From an uncultured Actinomycetes bacterium (GTDB lineage Bacteria > Actinomycetota > Actinomycetes > S36-B12), in contig CALGTB010000137.1 of assembly GCA_937902285.1 (NCBI GenBank), forward strand, positions 1 through 13,192: 13,192 bases of DNA. Reading direction: 5' to 3'. The notes under the pieces are model-generated. The model searched no databases, had not been told where the DNA came from, and worked only from the letters and a program-made list of their open reading frames with translations. Shown here in pieces: positions 7,581-13,192 of this stretch. The position numbers were made by a program, and so were the translations under genes. Each line of letters starts with the position of its first letter. Position 1 is the stretch's first letter.

Positions 7581-8383
7581 CGACACTCGCGGACCGCACC
7601 ATCGAGATGCTGCGCACCAACCACGATCGGATCCTCGCGCTCGTGGCGCCGCTCTCGGACGCGGACCTCGACCGCACGTCGGGCTCGGCCGACTGGGACG
7701 TCGCGCAGGTGCTCAGCCATCTGGGCAGCCAGGCGGAGATCGGCAGGGCCGGACTCGAGCGCACCCTCGCCGGCCTTCCGCCCCACGGACCGGAGTTCAA
7801 CGAGGCGGTATGGGCGCGGTGGAACGCCAAGACCCAGCGCGAGAAGGCCGATGATGCGATGGTCTCCTCCACCGCCTACCTCGAGGCCTACGAGGCGCTC
7901 GACCCCGACACCCGGGCGTCCCTGTCGTTCACGTACGGATTCCTCCCGTTCCCTGCCGACCTCGCCCTCGTCACCGGACTGCGGCTGAACGAGGTGGTCA
8001 TGCATGCGTGGGACCTGCGGTTCGCCTTCGACCCCGCCGCGGCCATCCCCAGCGACGAGGCAGCCGTGCTGCTGGAGCAGCTGACCGGACCGCTGTCGTT
8101 CCTGGCGGGCTTCCTCGGCCACGTCGACACCCTCGATGGCGCCAGCGCGGTGGTGCTCGTGGAGGCGACGGAGCCAGCCGTCAGGTTCGGGCTCGCACTG
8201 GGGGATCGCGTCTCCCTGAGCGATGCGCCCGAGCAGCCCGATGCCGTGGTGACGGGAACACTCGACGCCGTTCTGCGCCTGATCGAGGGCCGCATGCCGG
8301 CCGACGGAGCCGGCGCACCACTCACCGTCGTCGGTGATGTGGTGACCCTGGACCTGATGCGCAGGGTCTTCCCCGGCTTCTGA
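7577..8383 (+). CDS. Maleylpyruvate isomerase family mycothiol-dependent enzyme (DinB-like)
   Basis: A 268-residue protein of the mycothiol-dependent maleylpyruvate isomerase/DinB-like metalloenzyme family. Residues about 8-160 form the four-helix DinB-like domain; likely metal ligands are H48 (W-D-V-A-Q-V-L-S-H), E139 and H143 (N-E-V-V-M-H-A-W-D), the same H/E-x3-H pattern as the characterised corynebacterial isomerase. Residues about 185-265 form the C-terminal alpha/beta domain with the SCP2-like strand pattern and the common V-V-G-D ending. The reaction is probably mycothiol-dependent isomerisation, conjugation or detoxification; no gentisate-pathway genes are nearby, so the maleylpyruvate reaction itself is doubtful. 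ATG overlaps the kinase TGA as ATGA, which implies translational coupling. It ends 13 bases from a convergent gene. Confidence 0.86.
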   Translation: MTTLADRTIEMLRTNHDRILALVAPLSDADLDRTSGSADWDVAQVLSHLGSQAEIGRAGLERTLAGLPPHGPEFNEAVWARWNAKTQREKADDAMVSSTAYLEAYEALDPDTRASLSFTYGFLPFPADLALVTGLRLNEVVMHAWDLRFAFDPAAAIPSDEAAVLLEQLTGPLSFLAGFLGHVDTLDGASAVVLVEATEPAVRFGLALGDRVSLSDAPEQPDAVVTGTLDAVLRLIEGRMPADGAGAPLTVVGDVVTLDLMRRVFPGF

Positions 8384-8396
8384 CGGTGCCCTCAGG

Positions 8397-8954
8397 TCAC
8401 CGCCGCTGGCCCGCCTCGAAGTCGTGGATGGCGCCGCCGATCTCGTCGTAGCGGGCGAGCATGTCGTCGAGGTCGCCCTTCGCCTCGAGACCCTCGAACA
8501 GCGACAGCTTCGGGCGCAGGATCGGCTCGACCTCGGCGAGCGAGCTCATCGCGGACGCATGCGCCCGGTCGAACGCACCGGAGGCCTCCCGTGCCGCCTC
8601 GAGCTTCGCGGCGCTCGAGGCCGAGGACACGGACAGGCGCTCGGCGCGGGCGGTGCGCAGCTCGACCAGGGTGAGCTGGCGATCGACCTGGCCCTGCAGG
8701 GCCTGCATGCGCTGGCGCTCAGCCGTCGTCAGGCGATTCCCGTAGCGGGTGCGGTAGTCGGTCAGGGTCGCCCGGACGTCCATGCGGAACGCGCGCACGT
8801 CGTCGGCGATCGGCGTGGCGACCTGGGCGCGCACGGACCCCGCCGCCCCGGCGGTCGTCCCGGCGGCAGCAGCGCTGGACGGCACGGCTCCGGCGCCGAC
8901 GAGTGCGACGAGCAGCACGGTCGTGCCTACCCGTCGTCGCAGGCGCGTCGTCAT
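8397..8954 (-). CDS. Secreted helical protein of unknown function, 185 aa
   Basis: No recognised family. The ATG at 8954 is preferred because GGAGGAG lies about ten bases upstream and it starts a good signal peptide: R-rich start (4-8), hydrophobic core (about 11-24) and alanine-rich cleavage region (about 26-31). The mature part is an Ala/Thr-rich linker (to about 50) followed by long charged helices (about 50-185), probably coiled coil. There are no cysteines and no second membrane segment, so it is likely soluble outside the membrane. It lies 20 bases downstream of the alpha/beta hydrolase gene and is probably co-transcribed with it. A longer reading adding 14 residues from 8996 is possible but would put charged residues before the signal peptide and overlap the hydrolase gene. 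Confidence 0.75.
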   Translation of the reverse strand: MTTRLRRRVGTTVLLVALVGAGAVPSSAAAAGTTAGAAGSVRAQVATPIADDVRAFRMDVRATLTDYRTRYGNRLTTAERQRMQALQGQVDRQLTLVELRTARAERLSVSSASSAAKLEAAREASGAFDRAHASAMSSLAEVEPILRPKLSLFEGLEAKGDLDDMLARYDEIGGAIHDFEAGQRR

Positions 8955-8974
8955 CGGATCACGGCTCCTCCGCG

Positions 8975-9859
8975 TCAGCGGATGAACCGCTCCCACGCTG
9001 CTGCGACGAACTCCGGATGCTCCATCTGGGCGACGTGGCCGCTGTCGGGCAGCACGACCACATGAGCGTCACGGAAGTGCCGCGTCACGCGATGGGCGCT
9101 GCGCGGGTCGACGAGCGGGTCCTTGCGTCCGTAGATGACCAGGGTCGGGCAGGCGACGCGCTCGGCGAGCTTCCACGGCCGGTTGGGTCCGGGATCGAGG
9201 TAGGTGCGCAGGAGACCGCGCAGGCTGCGCAGGAAGGCATCGGAGGCATAGGGGAGGTGGTCCCTGCTGCGCACCTCCTCGACCGACTCCGCCAGCCGCT
9301 GCGGCGAGACCCGGGTCGGGTCGGCGTAGCAGACGTCGATGGTGCCCTGCACGCGCGAGCCGGGATCGGTCTCGAGGTACTTCGGCACGAGCCGCTCGCC
9401 CACGCCGGGGACGGCGATGACGGGCAGGTGGGCATTCGACTTCGTCGCGAACAGCGACGGCAGCGCCGGCGAGATGAGCGTGAGGCTGCGCACCAGGTCA
9501 GGACGCCGGGCCGCGAGCTGCAGGGCGACCGCGCCGCCCATCGAGTTGCCGAACAGGTGGACCGGGCCGGCGTCGAGGTGCTCGACGAACTCCGCCAGCG
9601 ACCGGGCGTGACCGGACGGGGTCATGTTGCCGTCGCGTGGAGGAGGCGACTGGCCGAAGCCGCCGAGGTCGACCGCCCAGGAGTCGACATCGCGCTGGAG
9701 CAGGCCCATCAGATCGGTCCAGTTGAGAGACGATCCGCCGAGCCCGTGAGCCATCACGGCCGGCGGGAGACCCGGCTCGCGACCAGCGGCGTGCCGGACG
9801 CTCAGCGTCCGGCCGGGGAGCATGACGTCCTCGCGGGGCCAGGCTGTCTCGACGGTCAT
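8975..9859 (-). CDS. Alpha/beta-fold hydrolase
   Basis: A 294-residue cytoplasmic serine hydrolase. Oxyanion-hole motif HGLGG at 38-42; nucleophile S106 in the elbow G-N-S-M-G-G (104-109); acid D247 in Y-G-R-K-D; base H275 in D-S-G-H. A helical cap lies at about 135-225. This fold covers esterases, epoxide hydrolases, C-C bond hydrolases and haloperoxidases; nothing here fixes the substrate. The ATG at 9859 has no Shine-Dalgarno but a TACGCT -10 ends six bases before it, so the message is probably leaderless. It is divergent from the TetR-family gene, and the inverted repeat at 9869-9888 overlaps its -10, so repression by that regulator is likely. Confidence 0.9.
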   Translation of the reverse strand: MTVETAWPREDVMLPGRTLSVRHAAGREPGLPPAVMAHGLGGSSLNWTDLMGLLQRDVDSWAVDLGGFGQSPPPRDGNMTPSGHARSLAEFVEHLDAGPVHLFGNSMGGAVALQLAARRPDLVRSLTLISPALPSLFATKSNAHLPVIAVPGVGERLVPKYLETDPGSRVQGTIDVCYADPTRVSPQRLAESVEEVRSRDHLPYASDAFLRSLRGLLRTYLDPGPNRPWKLAERVACPTLVIYGRKDPLVDPRSAHRVTRHFRDAHVVVLPDSGHVAQMEHPEFVAAAWERFIR

Positions 9860-9865
9860 GGGCCG

Positions 9866-9871
9866 AGCGTA
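9866..9871 (-). promoter_or_regulatory. -10 element TACGCT of the alpha/beta hydrolase
   Basis: Read on the minus strand, TACGCT fits TANNNT and leaves exactly six bases (CGGCCC) before the ATG at 9859, the spacing expected for a leaderless transcript. No strong -35 is seen. Confidence 0.5.
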
Positions 9872-9888
9872 CGACGGCAGAGTCGTGC
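9869..9888. promoter_or_regulatory. Candidate TetR operator (inverted repeat)
   Basis: GTACGAC-GGCAGA-GTCGTGC has seven-base arms with one mismatch around a six-base spacer. It overlaps the -10 of the divergent hydrolase promoter and lies 46 bases from the TetR start. Size, symmetry and position suit a TetR-family dimer. Binding is inferred. Confidence 0.4.
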
Positions 9889-9922
9889 ACTGCGATCCCG
9901 GCCGTCCCTTGTTACCGGCTAG

Positions 9923-9928
9923 TAGGAT
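9923..9928 (+). promoter_or_regulatory. -10 element TAGGAT of the TetR-family gene
   Basis: TAGGAT (TANNNT) ends six bases before the GTG start at 9935, indicating a leaderless transcript. The AGGGG just before the GTG is too close to act as a ribosome site. TTGTTA at 9909-9914 is only eight bases upstream and is not a usable -35. Confidence 0.5.
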
Positions 9929-9934
9929 GCAGGG

Positions 9935-10570
9935 GTGAGCACGAGCGACAGCGGGCGCGCCCCGCGCCTGCCCCGCGAGCAGCGACGCCAGCAGGTGCTG
10001 ACCGCCGCCCTGGAGGTCTTCTCGACGGTCGGCTTCCACGCCGCGTCCATGGACGACATCGCCGACCGGGCGGGCGTCTCGAAGCCGGTCCTCTACCAGC
10101 ACTTCCCAGGCAAGCTCGACCTCTACCTGGCCCTCCTCGACGCCGGCATCGACGAGCTGCTCGTGGCCTCGAACGCCGCCCTCGCGGGCACCAGCGACAA
10201 CCGCCTGCGCGTCAGCGCCATGACCAGCGCCTACTTCGCCTTCATCGAGGACCCCGCCGGCGCCTTCCGGCTGGTGTTCGAGAGCGACCTGGCGAACGAG
10301 CCGGCGGTGCGCCAGCGCGTCGACGCGGCCGACCAGGCCGTGGCCCGCGTCATCGCCCGCGTCATCGCCGAGGACACCGGGCTCAGTGACGACCAGGCGA
10401 TGCTGCTGGCGTCCGGCCTGCAGGGCATGACGCAGGTGGCCGCACGCCGGTGGCTGCGCGACGACTCCCCCGCGATCAGCCGAGAGGAGGCCGCGGACCT
10501 CATCAGCGGCCTCGGGTGGCGCGGCATCAGCGGGTTCCCCCTCACCCACCCGCCGCAGGACCCGACCTGA
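9935..10570 (+). CDS. TetR/AcrR-family transcriptional regulator
   Basis: A 211-residue DNA-binding regulator, usual TetR length. The N-terminal TetR domain starts at R-R-Q-Q-V-L-T-A-A (17-25); the helix-turn-helix is at about 39-58 (M-D-D-I-A-D-R-A-G-V-S-K-P-V-L-Y-Q-H-F). Residues about 65-195 form the helical ligand and dimer domain. The GTG start is set by the leaderless-type promoter and by alignment of the HTH region. It probably controls itself and the divergent hydrolase through the repeat at 9869-9888. In mycobacteria a TetR gene at this place next to the DUF3107 gene is conserved (Rv3208, from memory), so it may have a broader role than local repression. Confidence 0.93.
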   Translation: MSTSDSGRAPRLPREQRRQQVLTAALEVFSTVGFHAASMDDIADRAGVSKPVLYQHFPGKLDLYLALLDAGIDELLVASNAALAGTSDNRLRVSAMTSAYFAFIEDPAGAFRLVFESDLANEPAVRQRVDAADQAVARVIARVIAEDTGLSDDQAMLLASGLQGMTQVAARRWLRDDSPAISREEAADLISGLGWRGISGFPLTHPPQDPT

Positions 10571-10590
10571 GCCGCGTCGTGCCGTGTCCG

Positions 10591-10624
10591 CCCACAGCGT
10601 GACGTCCCGGCGTGACGCTGCGGG
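10591..10624 (+). terminator. Hairpin after the TetR gene, possible terminator
   Basis: Twenty bases past the TetR stop, CAGCGT (10595-10600) pairs with ACGCTG (10615-10620), flanked by CCC (10591-10593) and GGG (10622-10624). The stem has internal mismatches and no T-tract, as is common for actinobacterial terminators. It abuts the next promoter. Function inferred. Confidence 0.35.
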
Positions 10625-10647
10625 AATGTCCTGACACGATGGGCGTT
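10622..10647 (+). promoter_or_regulatory. SigR/SigH-like ECF promoter, GGGAAT-N17-GTT
   Basis: GGGAAT at 10622-10627 and GTT at 10645-10647 match the thiol-stress sigma factor (SigR/SigH) consensus GGAAT...GTT, with spacing of 17 bases against the usual 16-19. The next gene starts 43 bases downstream with a proper ribosome site, so the leader is of normal length. It is a pattern match only. Confidence 0.4.
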
Positions 10648-10690
10648 CAGCACTGACGTAGGCACGCGACGACGACGAAGGAGCCATGCC

Positions 10691-10912
10691 GTGGAGGTCA
10701 AGATCGGGGTCCAGGACTCCCCTCGCGAGATCGCCCTCGAGAGCACCGACACCCAGGAGGCCGTCGTGGCCGCCGTTCAGAAGGCCGTGAAGGACGGATC
10801 GCTGCTCAGCCTCACCGACGACCGCGGACGCACAGTGCTCGTCGCAGGCTCGATGATCACGTACGTGGAGGTCGGCGCCAGCAGCTCACGGCGCGTGGGC
10901 TTCGGCTCGTAG
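10691..10912 (+). CDS. DUF3107 family protein
   Basis: Small cytoplasmic protein of 73 residues, full length for the DUF3107 family of actinobacteria (Rv3208A/TB9.4 in M. tuberculosis, from memory). It begins M-E-V-K-I-G-V-Q and continues with R-E-I-A-L-E-S, the S-L-L-S-L-T-D-D-R-G-R core and the Y-V-E-V-G strand, a compact alpha/beta pattern. Function unknown. The GTG at 10691 is preceded by AAGGAG at 10678-10683, seven bases away. A SigR/SigH-like promoter lies upstream, which would link it to thiol or oxidative stress. Its stop is 21 bases from the stop of the convergent ferritin-like gene. Confidence 0.88.
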   Translation: MEVKIGVQDSPREIALESTDTQEAVVAAVQKAVKDGSLLSLTDDRGRTVLVAGSMITYVEVGASSSRRVGFGS

Positions 10913-10933
10913 CCGCCCACTGACGTCGGACGC

Positions 10934-11632
10934 TCACGCCGCCAGGCCGAGCGCCGCCATGCGACGTGCGTGGTTGTCGGTGAGCCGCGCGAGCATGCGG
11001 CCGATCTCGGCGAGGTCGGTGCCCGGCCGGTCGACGCCGCCCACTAGCAGCGTCGAGAGCGCATCGCGCTCGGCGGCAACCCGCTGGGCCTGTGACAGCG
11101 CCTCGCCCACGAGTCGGCGGCCCCACAGGGCGAGCCGTCCGCCGACGCGTGGGTCGGCATTGATGGCCGCCCGCACCCGGTCGACGATGAAGTCGGACTG
11201 GATGGGGTCGGCACACACGCTGACGACCAGGGCACGACTGTCCTCGTCGACGTAGTTGGCGATCTCGCGGTAGAAGTCGGTGCCGATGCCGTCGCCGACG
11301 TAGGCCTTCACGAGCCCCTCGAGCCAGTCGCTCGGAGCCGTCTGCGCGTGGAAGTCCTCGAGGGCCCGGCGAAAGGGCGACATGGCCTCCTGCGGGTCGA
11401 CCCCCAGCTCGACCAGACGGTCGCGGAGCACGACGAAATGCCGGTACTCGGCCGTCGCCATGCCCGCCAGCGCGGCCTTGTCATCGATCGAGGGGGCCAT
11501 GGCCGCATCCGCCGCCAGCCGCTCGAACGCGGTCAGCTCGCCGTACGCGAGGACCCCGAAGAGGTCGATGACCGCGGCCCGGTACTCGGGGTCGGTCTCC
11601 ATCATCGAGGCGGAGGGGCTCTGTTCGGTCAT
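10934..11632 (-). CDS. Ferritin-like-fold protein (MiaE-like family)
   Basis: A 232-residue helical protein of the actinobacterial ferritin-like group related to tRNA-hydroxylase MiaE. Four-helix-bundle segments are at about 16-45, 51-78, 101-128 and 131-155, with a C-terminal helical tail at about 160-228. E32/E37 and the E-x-x-H pair E62/H65 are plausible di-iron ligands of the first half. In the second half the matching region reads C-A-D-P-I-Q-S-D (140-147), lacking a clear E-x-x-H, so the metal site may be incomplete. The ATG at 11632 has no Shine-Dalgarno; TACCCT at 11642-11647 (minus) suggests a very short leader. It sits between DUF3107 and the helicase, the same order as Rv3208A, Rv3210c and Rv3211 from memory. 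Enzymatic role unproven. Confidence 0.78.
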   Translation of the reverse strand: MTEQSPSASMMETDPEYRAAVIDLFGVLAYGELTAFERLAADAAMAPSIDDKAALAGMATAEYRHFVVLRDRLVELGVDPQEAMSPFRRALEDFHAQTAPSDWLEGLVKAYVGDGIGTDFYREIANYVDEDSRALVVSVCADPIQSDFIVDRVRAAINADPRVGGRLALWGRRLVGEALSQAQRVAAERDALSTLLVGGVDRPGTDLAEIGRMLARLTDNHARRMAALGLAA

Positions 11633-11676
11633 GGTGAGGCAAGGGTAGTGGGGCCCAGCCGGTACAGTTGGGCCAA

Positions 11677-11692
11677 CATCACAAGCGTGATG
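11677..11692 (+). promoter_or_regulatory. Perfect inverted repeat CATCAC-AAGC-GTGATG in helicase leader
   Basis: Six-base perfect arms around a four-base loop, 11 bases before the AGGAG ribosome site. A candidate -10 TACAGT (11663-11668) would start the message near 11675, placing the hairpin at its 5' end. It could stabilise or regulate the helicase mRNA, or be an operator. Inferred. Confidence 0.3.
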
Positions 11693-11712
11693 ATCGAATA
11701 GCAGGAGTTCCC

Positions 11713-13192
11713 CTGAGCAACGCAACATTGGACGAAACCGACCACAGCCTCCCGGAGTCCAGCACTGTGGACCCCACATCCGCCCCCACGTTCGTCGAAC
11801 TGGGCGCCGATCCGCAGATCGCCGAGGCCCTCGCGGCCGACGGCATCACCCATGCCTTCCCCATCCAGCAGCAGTGCATCCCCCTCGCGCTGGAGGGCCG
11901 CGACCTCATCGGCCAGGCCAAAACCGGCACCGGCAAGACCCTCGGCTTCGGCATCCCGCTGCTCCAGCGCATCGCCATCAGGGGGTCCGACGAGTACAAC
12001 GCACTGCCCCCCGAGGCGCAGGGCAAGCCCCAGGCCCTCGTGATCTGCCCGACGCGCGAGCTCGGCCTGCAGGTCGCCACCGACATCGAGCGCGCCGGTC
12101 GCGTCAAGGGCGTCCGCGTCCTGGCGATCTACGGCGGCCGCGCCTACGAGCCCCAGATCGACGCCCTCGTCAAGGGCATCGAGGTCGTCGTCGGCACCCC
12201 GGGCCGGGTCATCGACCTCGCCAATCGCCGCGACCTCGACCTGTCGCACGTTCGCGTCCTCGTTCTCGACGAGGCCGACGAGATGCTCGACATGGGGTTC
12301 CTCCCCGACGTCGAGCGCATCGTCGCGATGATCCCGGCCCAGCGCCAGACGATGCTCTTCTCGGCCACCATGCCGGGCACCATCGTCAACCTCGCGCGCC
12401 GCTACATGACCCAGCCCACGCACCTGCGCGCGGCCGACGCCGGCGACGAGAACGCCACCGTCGATGCCATCGAGCAGCACGTGTGGCGCGTGCACCCCAT
12501 GGACAAGATCGAGCTGCTGGCCCGCATCCTGCAGGCCAAGGACCGCGAGCTCGTCATGGTGTTCACCCGCACGAAGCGCCGCGCCCAGAAGGCATGCGAC
12601 GAGCTCACCGAGCGGGGGTTCGCGGTCGGCACCGTCCACGGCGACCTCGGCCAGGGAGCCCGTGAGCAGGCCCTGCGCGCCTTCCGCACCGGCAAGGTCG
12701 ATGTCCTCGTGGCCACCGACGTCGCCGCGCGCGGCATCGACGTCGACAACGTCACGCACGTCGTCAACTACGAGTGCCCCGACGACGAGAAGACCTACCT
12801 GCACCGCATCGGCCGTACTGGCCGGGCCGGGGCGTCTGGTGTGGCCGTCACGTTCGTCGACTGGGAGGACGTCGCCCGCTGGCAGATGATCGACCGGGCC
12901 CTCAAGCTCCCCTTCAAGGACCCCATCGAGACGTACTCCACCAGCGATCACGTCTACACCGGCCTCAACATCCCGGCCGGCACGGGCGGCTCGCTGCCCA
13001 AGGCGCAGCGCACCCGCGAGGGGCTCGGCGCGGAGCAGATCGAGGACCTCGGCGAGACCGGCAAGAAGCCCCGCTCCGACAGCCGCGGCCAGGACTCCCG
13101 GCGCTCCGACGGGCGTCGGTCCGACGGCAAGCAGCATCACGGCAAGTCCGACCACGGCAAGTCCGACCACGGCAAGTCCGACCACGGCAAGT
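11713..13192 (+). CDS. DEAD-box RNA helicase, RhlE-like, partial at right edge
   Basis: ATP-dependent RNA helicase for RNA remodelling, ribosome assembly or decay; 493 residues visible and the frame is open at the edge. Q-motif F-P-I-Q-Q-Q near 55; motif I AKTGTGKT (69-76, K75); PTRELG; motif II DEAD (186-189); SAT (217-219); ARGID; motif VI HRIGRTGR (364-371). After about residue 430 the chain becomes basic, hydrophilic and low in complexity, ending in Gly-Lys-Ser-Asp-His repeats that probably bind RNA. No in-frame ATG or GTG lies close: the best start is CTG at 11713, five bases after AGGAG (11703-11707); TTG at 11728 is the alternative, 20 bases from that site. It is divergent from the ferritin-like gene. 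It corresponds in place to mycobacterial rhlE (Rv3211, from memory). Confidence 0.93.
   Translation, partial: MSNATLDETDHSLPESSTVDPTSAPTFVELGADPQIAEALAADGITHAFPIQQQCIPLALEGRDLIGQAKTGTGKTLGFGIPLLQRIAIRGSDEYNALPPEAQGKPQALVICPTRELGLQVATDIERAGRVKGVRVLAIYGGRAYEPQIDALVKGIEVVVGTPGRVIDLANRRDLDLSHVRVLVLDEADEMLDMGFLPDVERIVAMIPAQRQTMLFSATMPGTIVNLARRYMTQPTHLRAADAGDENATVDAIEQHVWRVHPMDKIELLARILQAKDRELVMVFTRTKRRAQKACDELTERGFAVGTVHGDLGQGAREQALRAFRTGKVDVLVATDVAARGIDVDNVTHVVNYECPDDEKTYLHRIGRTGRAGASGVAVTFVDWEDVARWQMIDRALKLPFKDPIETYSTSDHVYTGLNIPAGTGGSLPKAQRTREGLGAEQIEDLGETGKKPRSDSRGQDSRRSDGRRSDGKQHHGKSDHGKSDHGKSDHGK
13126..13192 (+). repeat. 15-bp in-frame tandem repeat in helicase tail
   Basis: The unit GGCAAGTCCGACCAC occurs exactly at 13141-13155, 13156-13170 and 13171-13185, and a fourth copy is cut by the edge after seven bases. 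A degenerate copy lies at 13126-13140. Each unit encodes Gly-Lys-Ser-Asp-His. Identical codons in each copy point to recent slippage or recombination. Total copy number is not visible. Confidence 0.95.

Noticed and set aside
5991..7586. Open frame of 531 codons on the minus strand opposite the histidine kinase
   Set aside because: Shadow of a GC-rich gene; the plus-strand frame contains the H, N, G1, F and G2 boxes in order.
11629..13185. Open frame of 518 codons on the minus strand opposite the helicase
   Set aside because: It mirrors the codon-position GC bias of the helicase, whose plus-strand frame carries all DEAD-box motifs. The antisense product is V/L/G/A/D-rich without recognisable domains.
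13126..13192. Tandem repeat considered as a CRISPR array or plasmid iteron
   Set aside because: Units are 15 bp, directly abutting without spacers, and in frame within the helicase coding sequence.

Overview
The window is high-GC DNA with strongly GC-biased third codon positions, GTG starts beside ATG, and TANNNT -10 hexamers placed six bases before start codons. Together with a mycothiol-type DinB/maleylpyruvate-isomerase enzyme, a DUF3107 protein and a Tad-type ATPase, this points to a chromosomal segment of an actinomycete. Propionibacteriales/Nocardioidaceae is my guess at order level and is not proven. There is no insertion sequence, tRNA, rRNA, CRISPR array or phage gene. Thirteen protein genes fill nearly all of the window. 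No gene-free stretch exceeds 300 bases; the longest are 980-1139, 3451-3614, 5214-5382 and 10571-10690.

Left part (1-2546). A CpaF/TadA-type secretion ATPase gene runs off the left edge on the minus strand. Divergent from it is a secreted clan GH-A glycoside hydrolase-like protein with a C-terminal beta-rich domain. Their shared upstream region carries a TTGTCCACA DnaA-box-type 9-mer and a leaderless-type -10 for the hydrolase.

Middle part (2605-8383). Two minus-strand genes encode an unrecognised 281-residue protein and an alkyldihydroxyacetonephosphate-synthase-like FAD oxidase. Divergent from the oxidase is a compact plus-strand cassette: an isochorismatase-fold protein with glycine at the usual catalytic aspartate position, a soluble PAS/LOV-like-PAS histidine kinase without an adjacent response regulator, and a mycothiol-dependent-type metalloenzyme whose start overlaps the kinase stop (ATGA). 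This is the most unusual arrangement in the window.

Right part (8397-13192). A secreted helical protein and an alpha/beta hydrolase form a minus-strand pair, divergent from a TetR-family regulator. The 75-base gap between hydrolase and regulator holds two leaderless-type promoters and an inverted repeat that could be the TetR operator. A hairpin and a SigR/SigH-like promoter (GGGAAT-N17-GTT) then precede the DUF3107 gene. A ferritin-like protein on the minus strand and a RhlE-type DEAD-box RNA helicase on the plus strand follow. The helicase probably starts with CTG and runs off the right edge inside a 15-bp tandem repeat coding for Gly-Lys-Ser-Asp-His. The order TetR, DUF3107, ferritin-like, helicase resembles, from memory, the Rv3208-Rv3211 region of Mycobacterium tuberculosis, so this end looks like conserved core chromosome.
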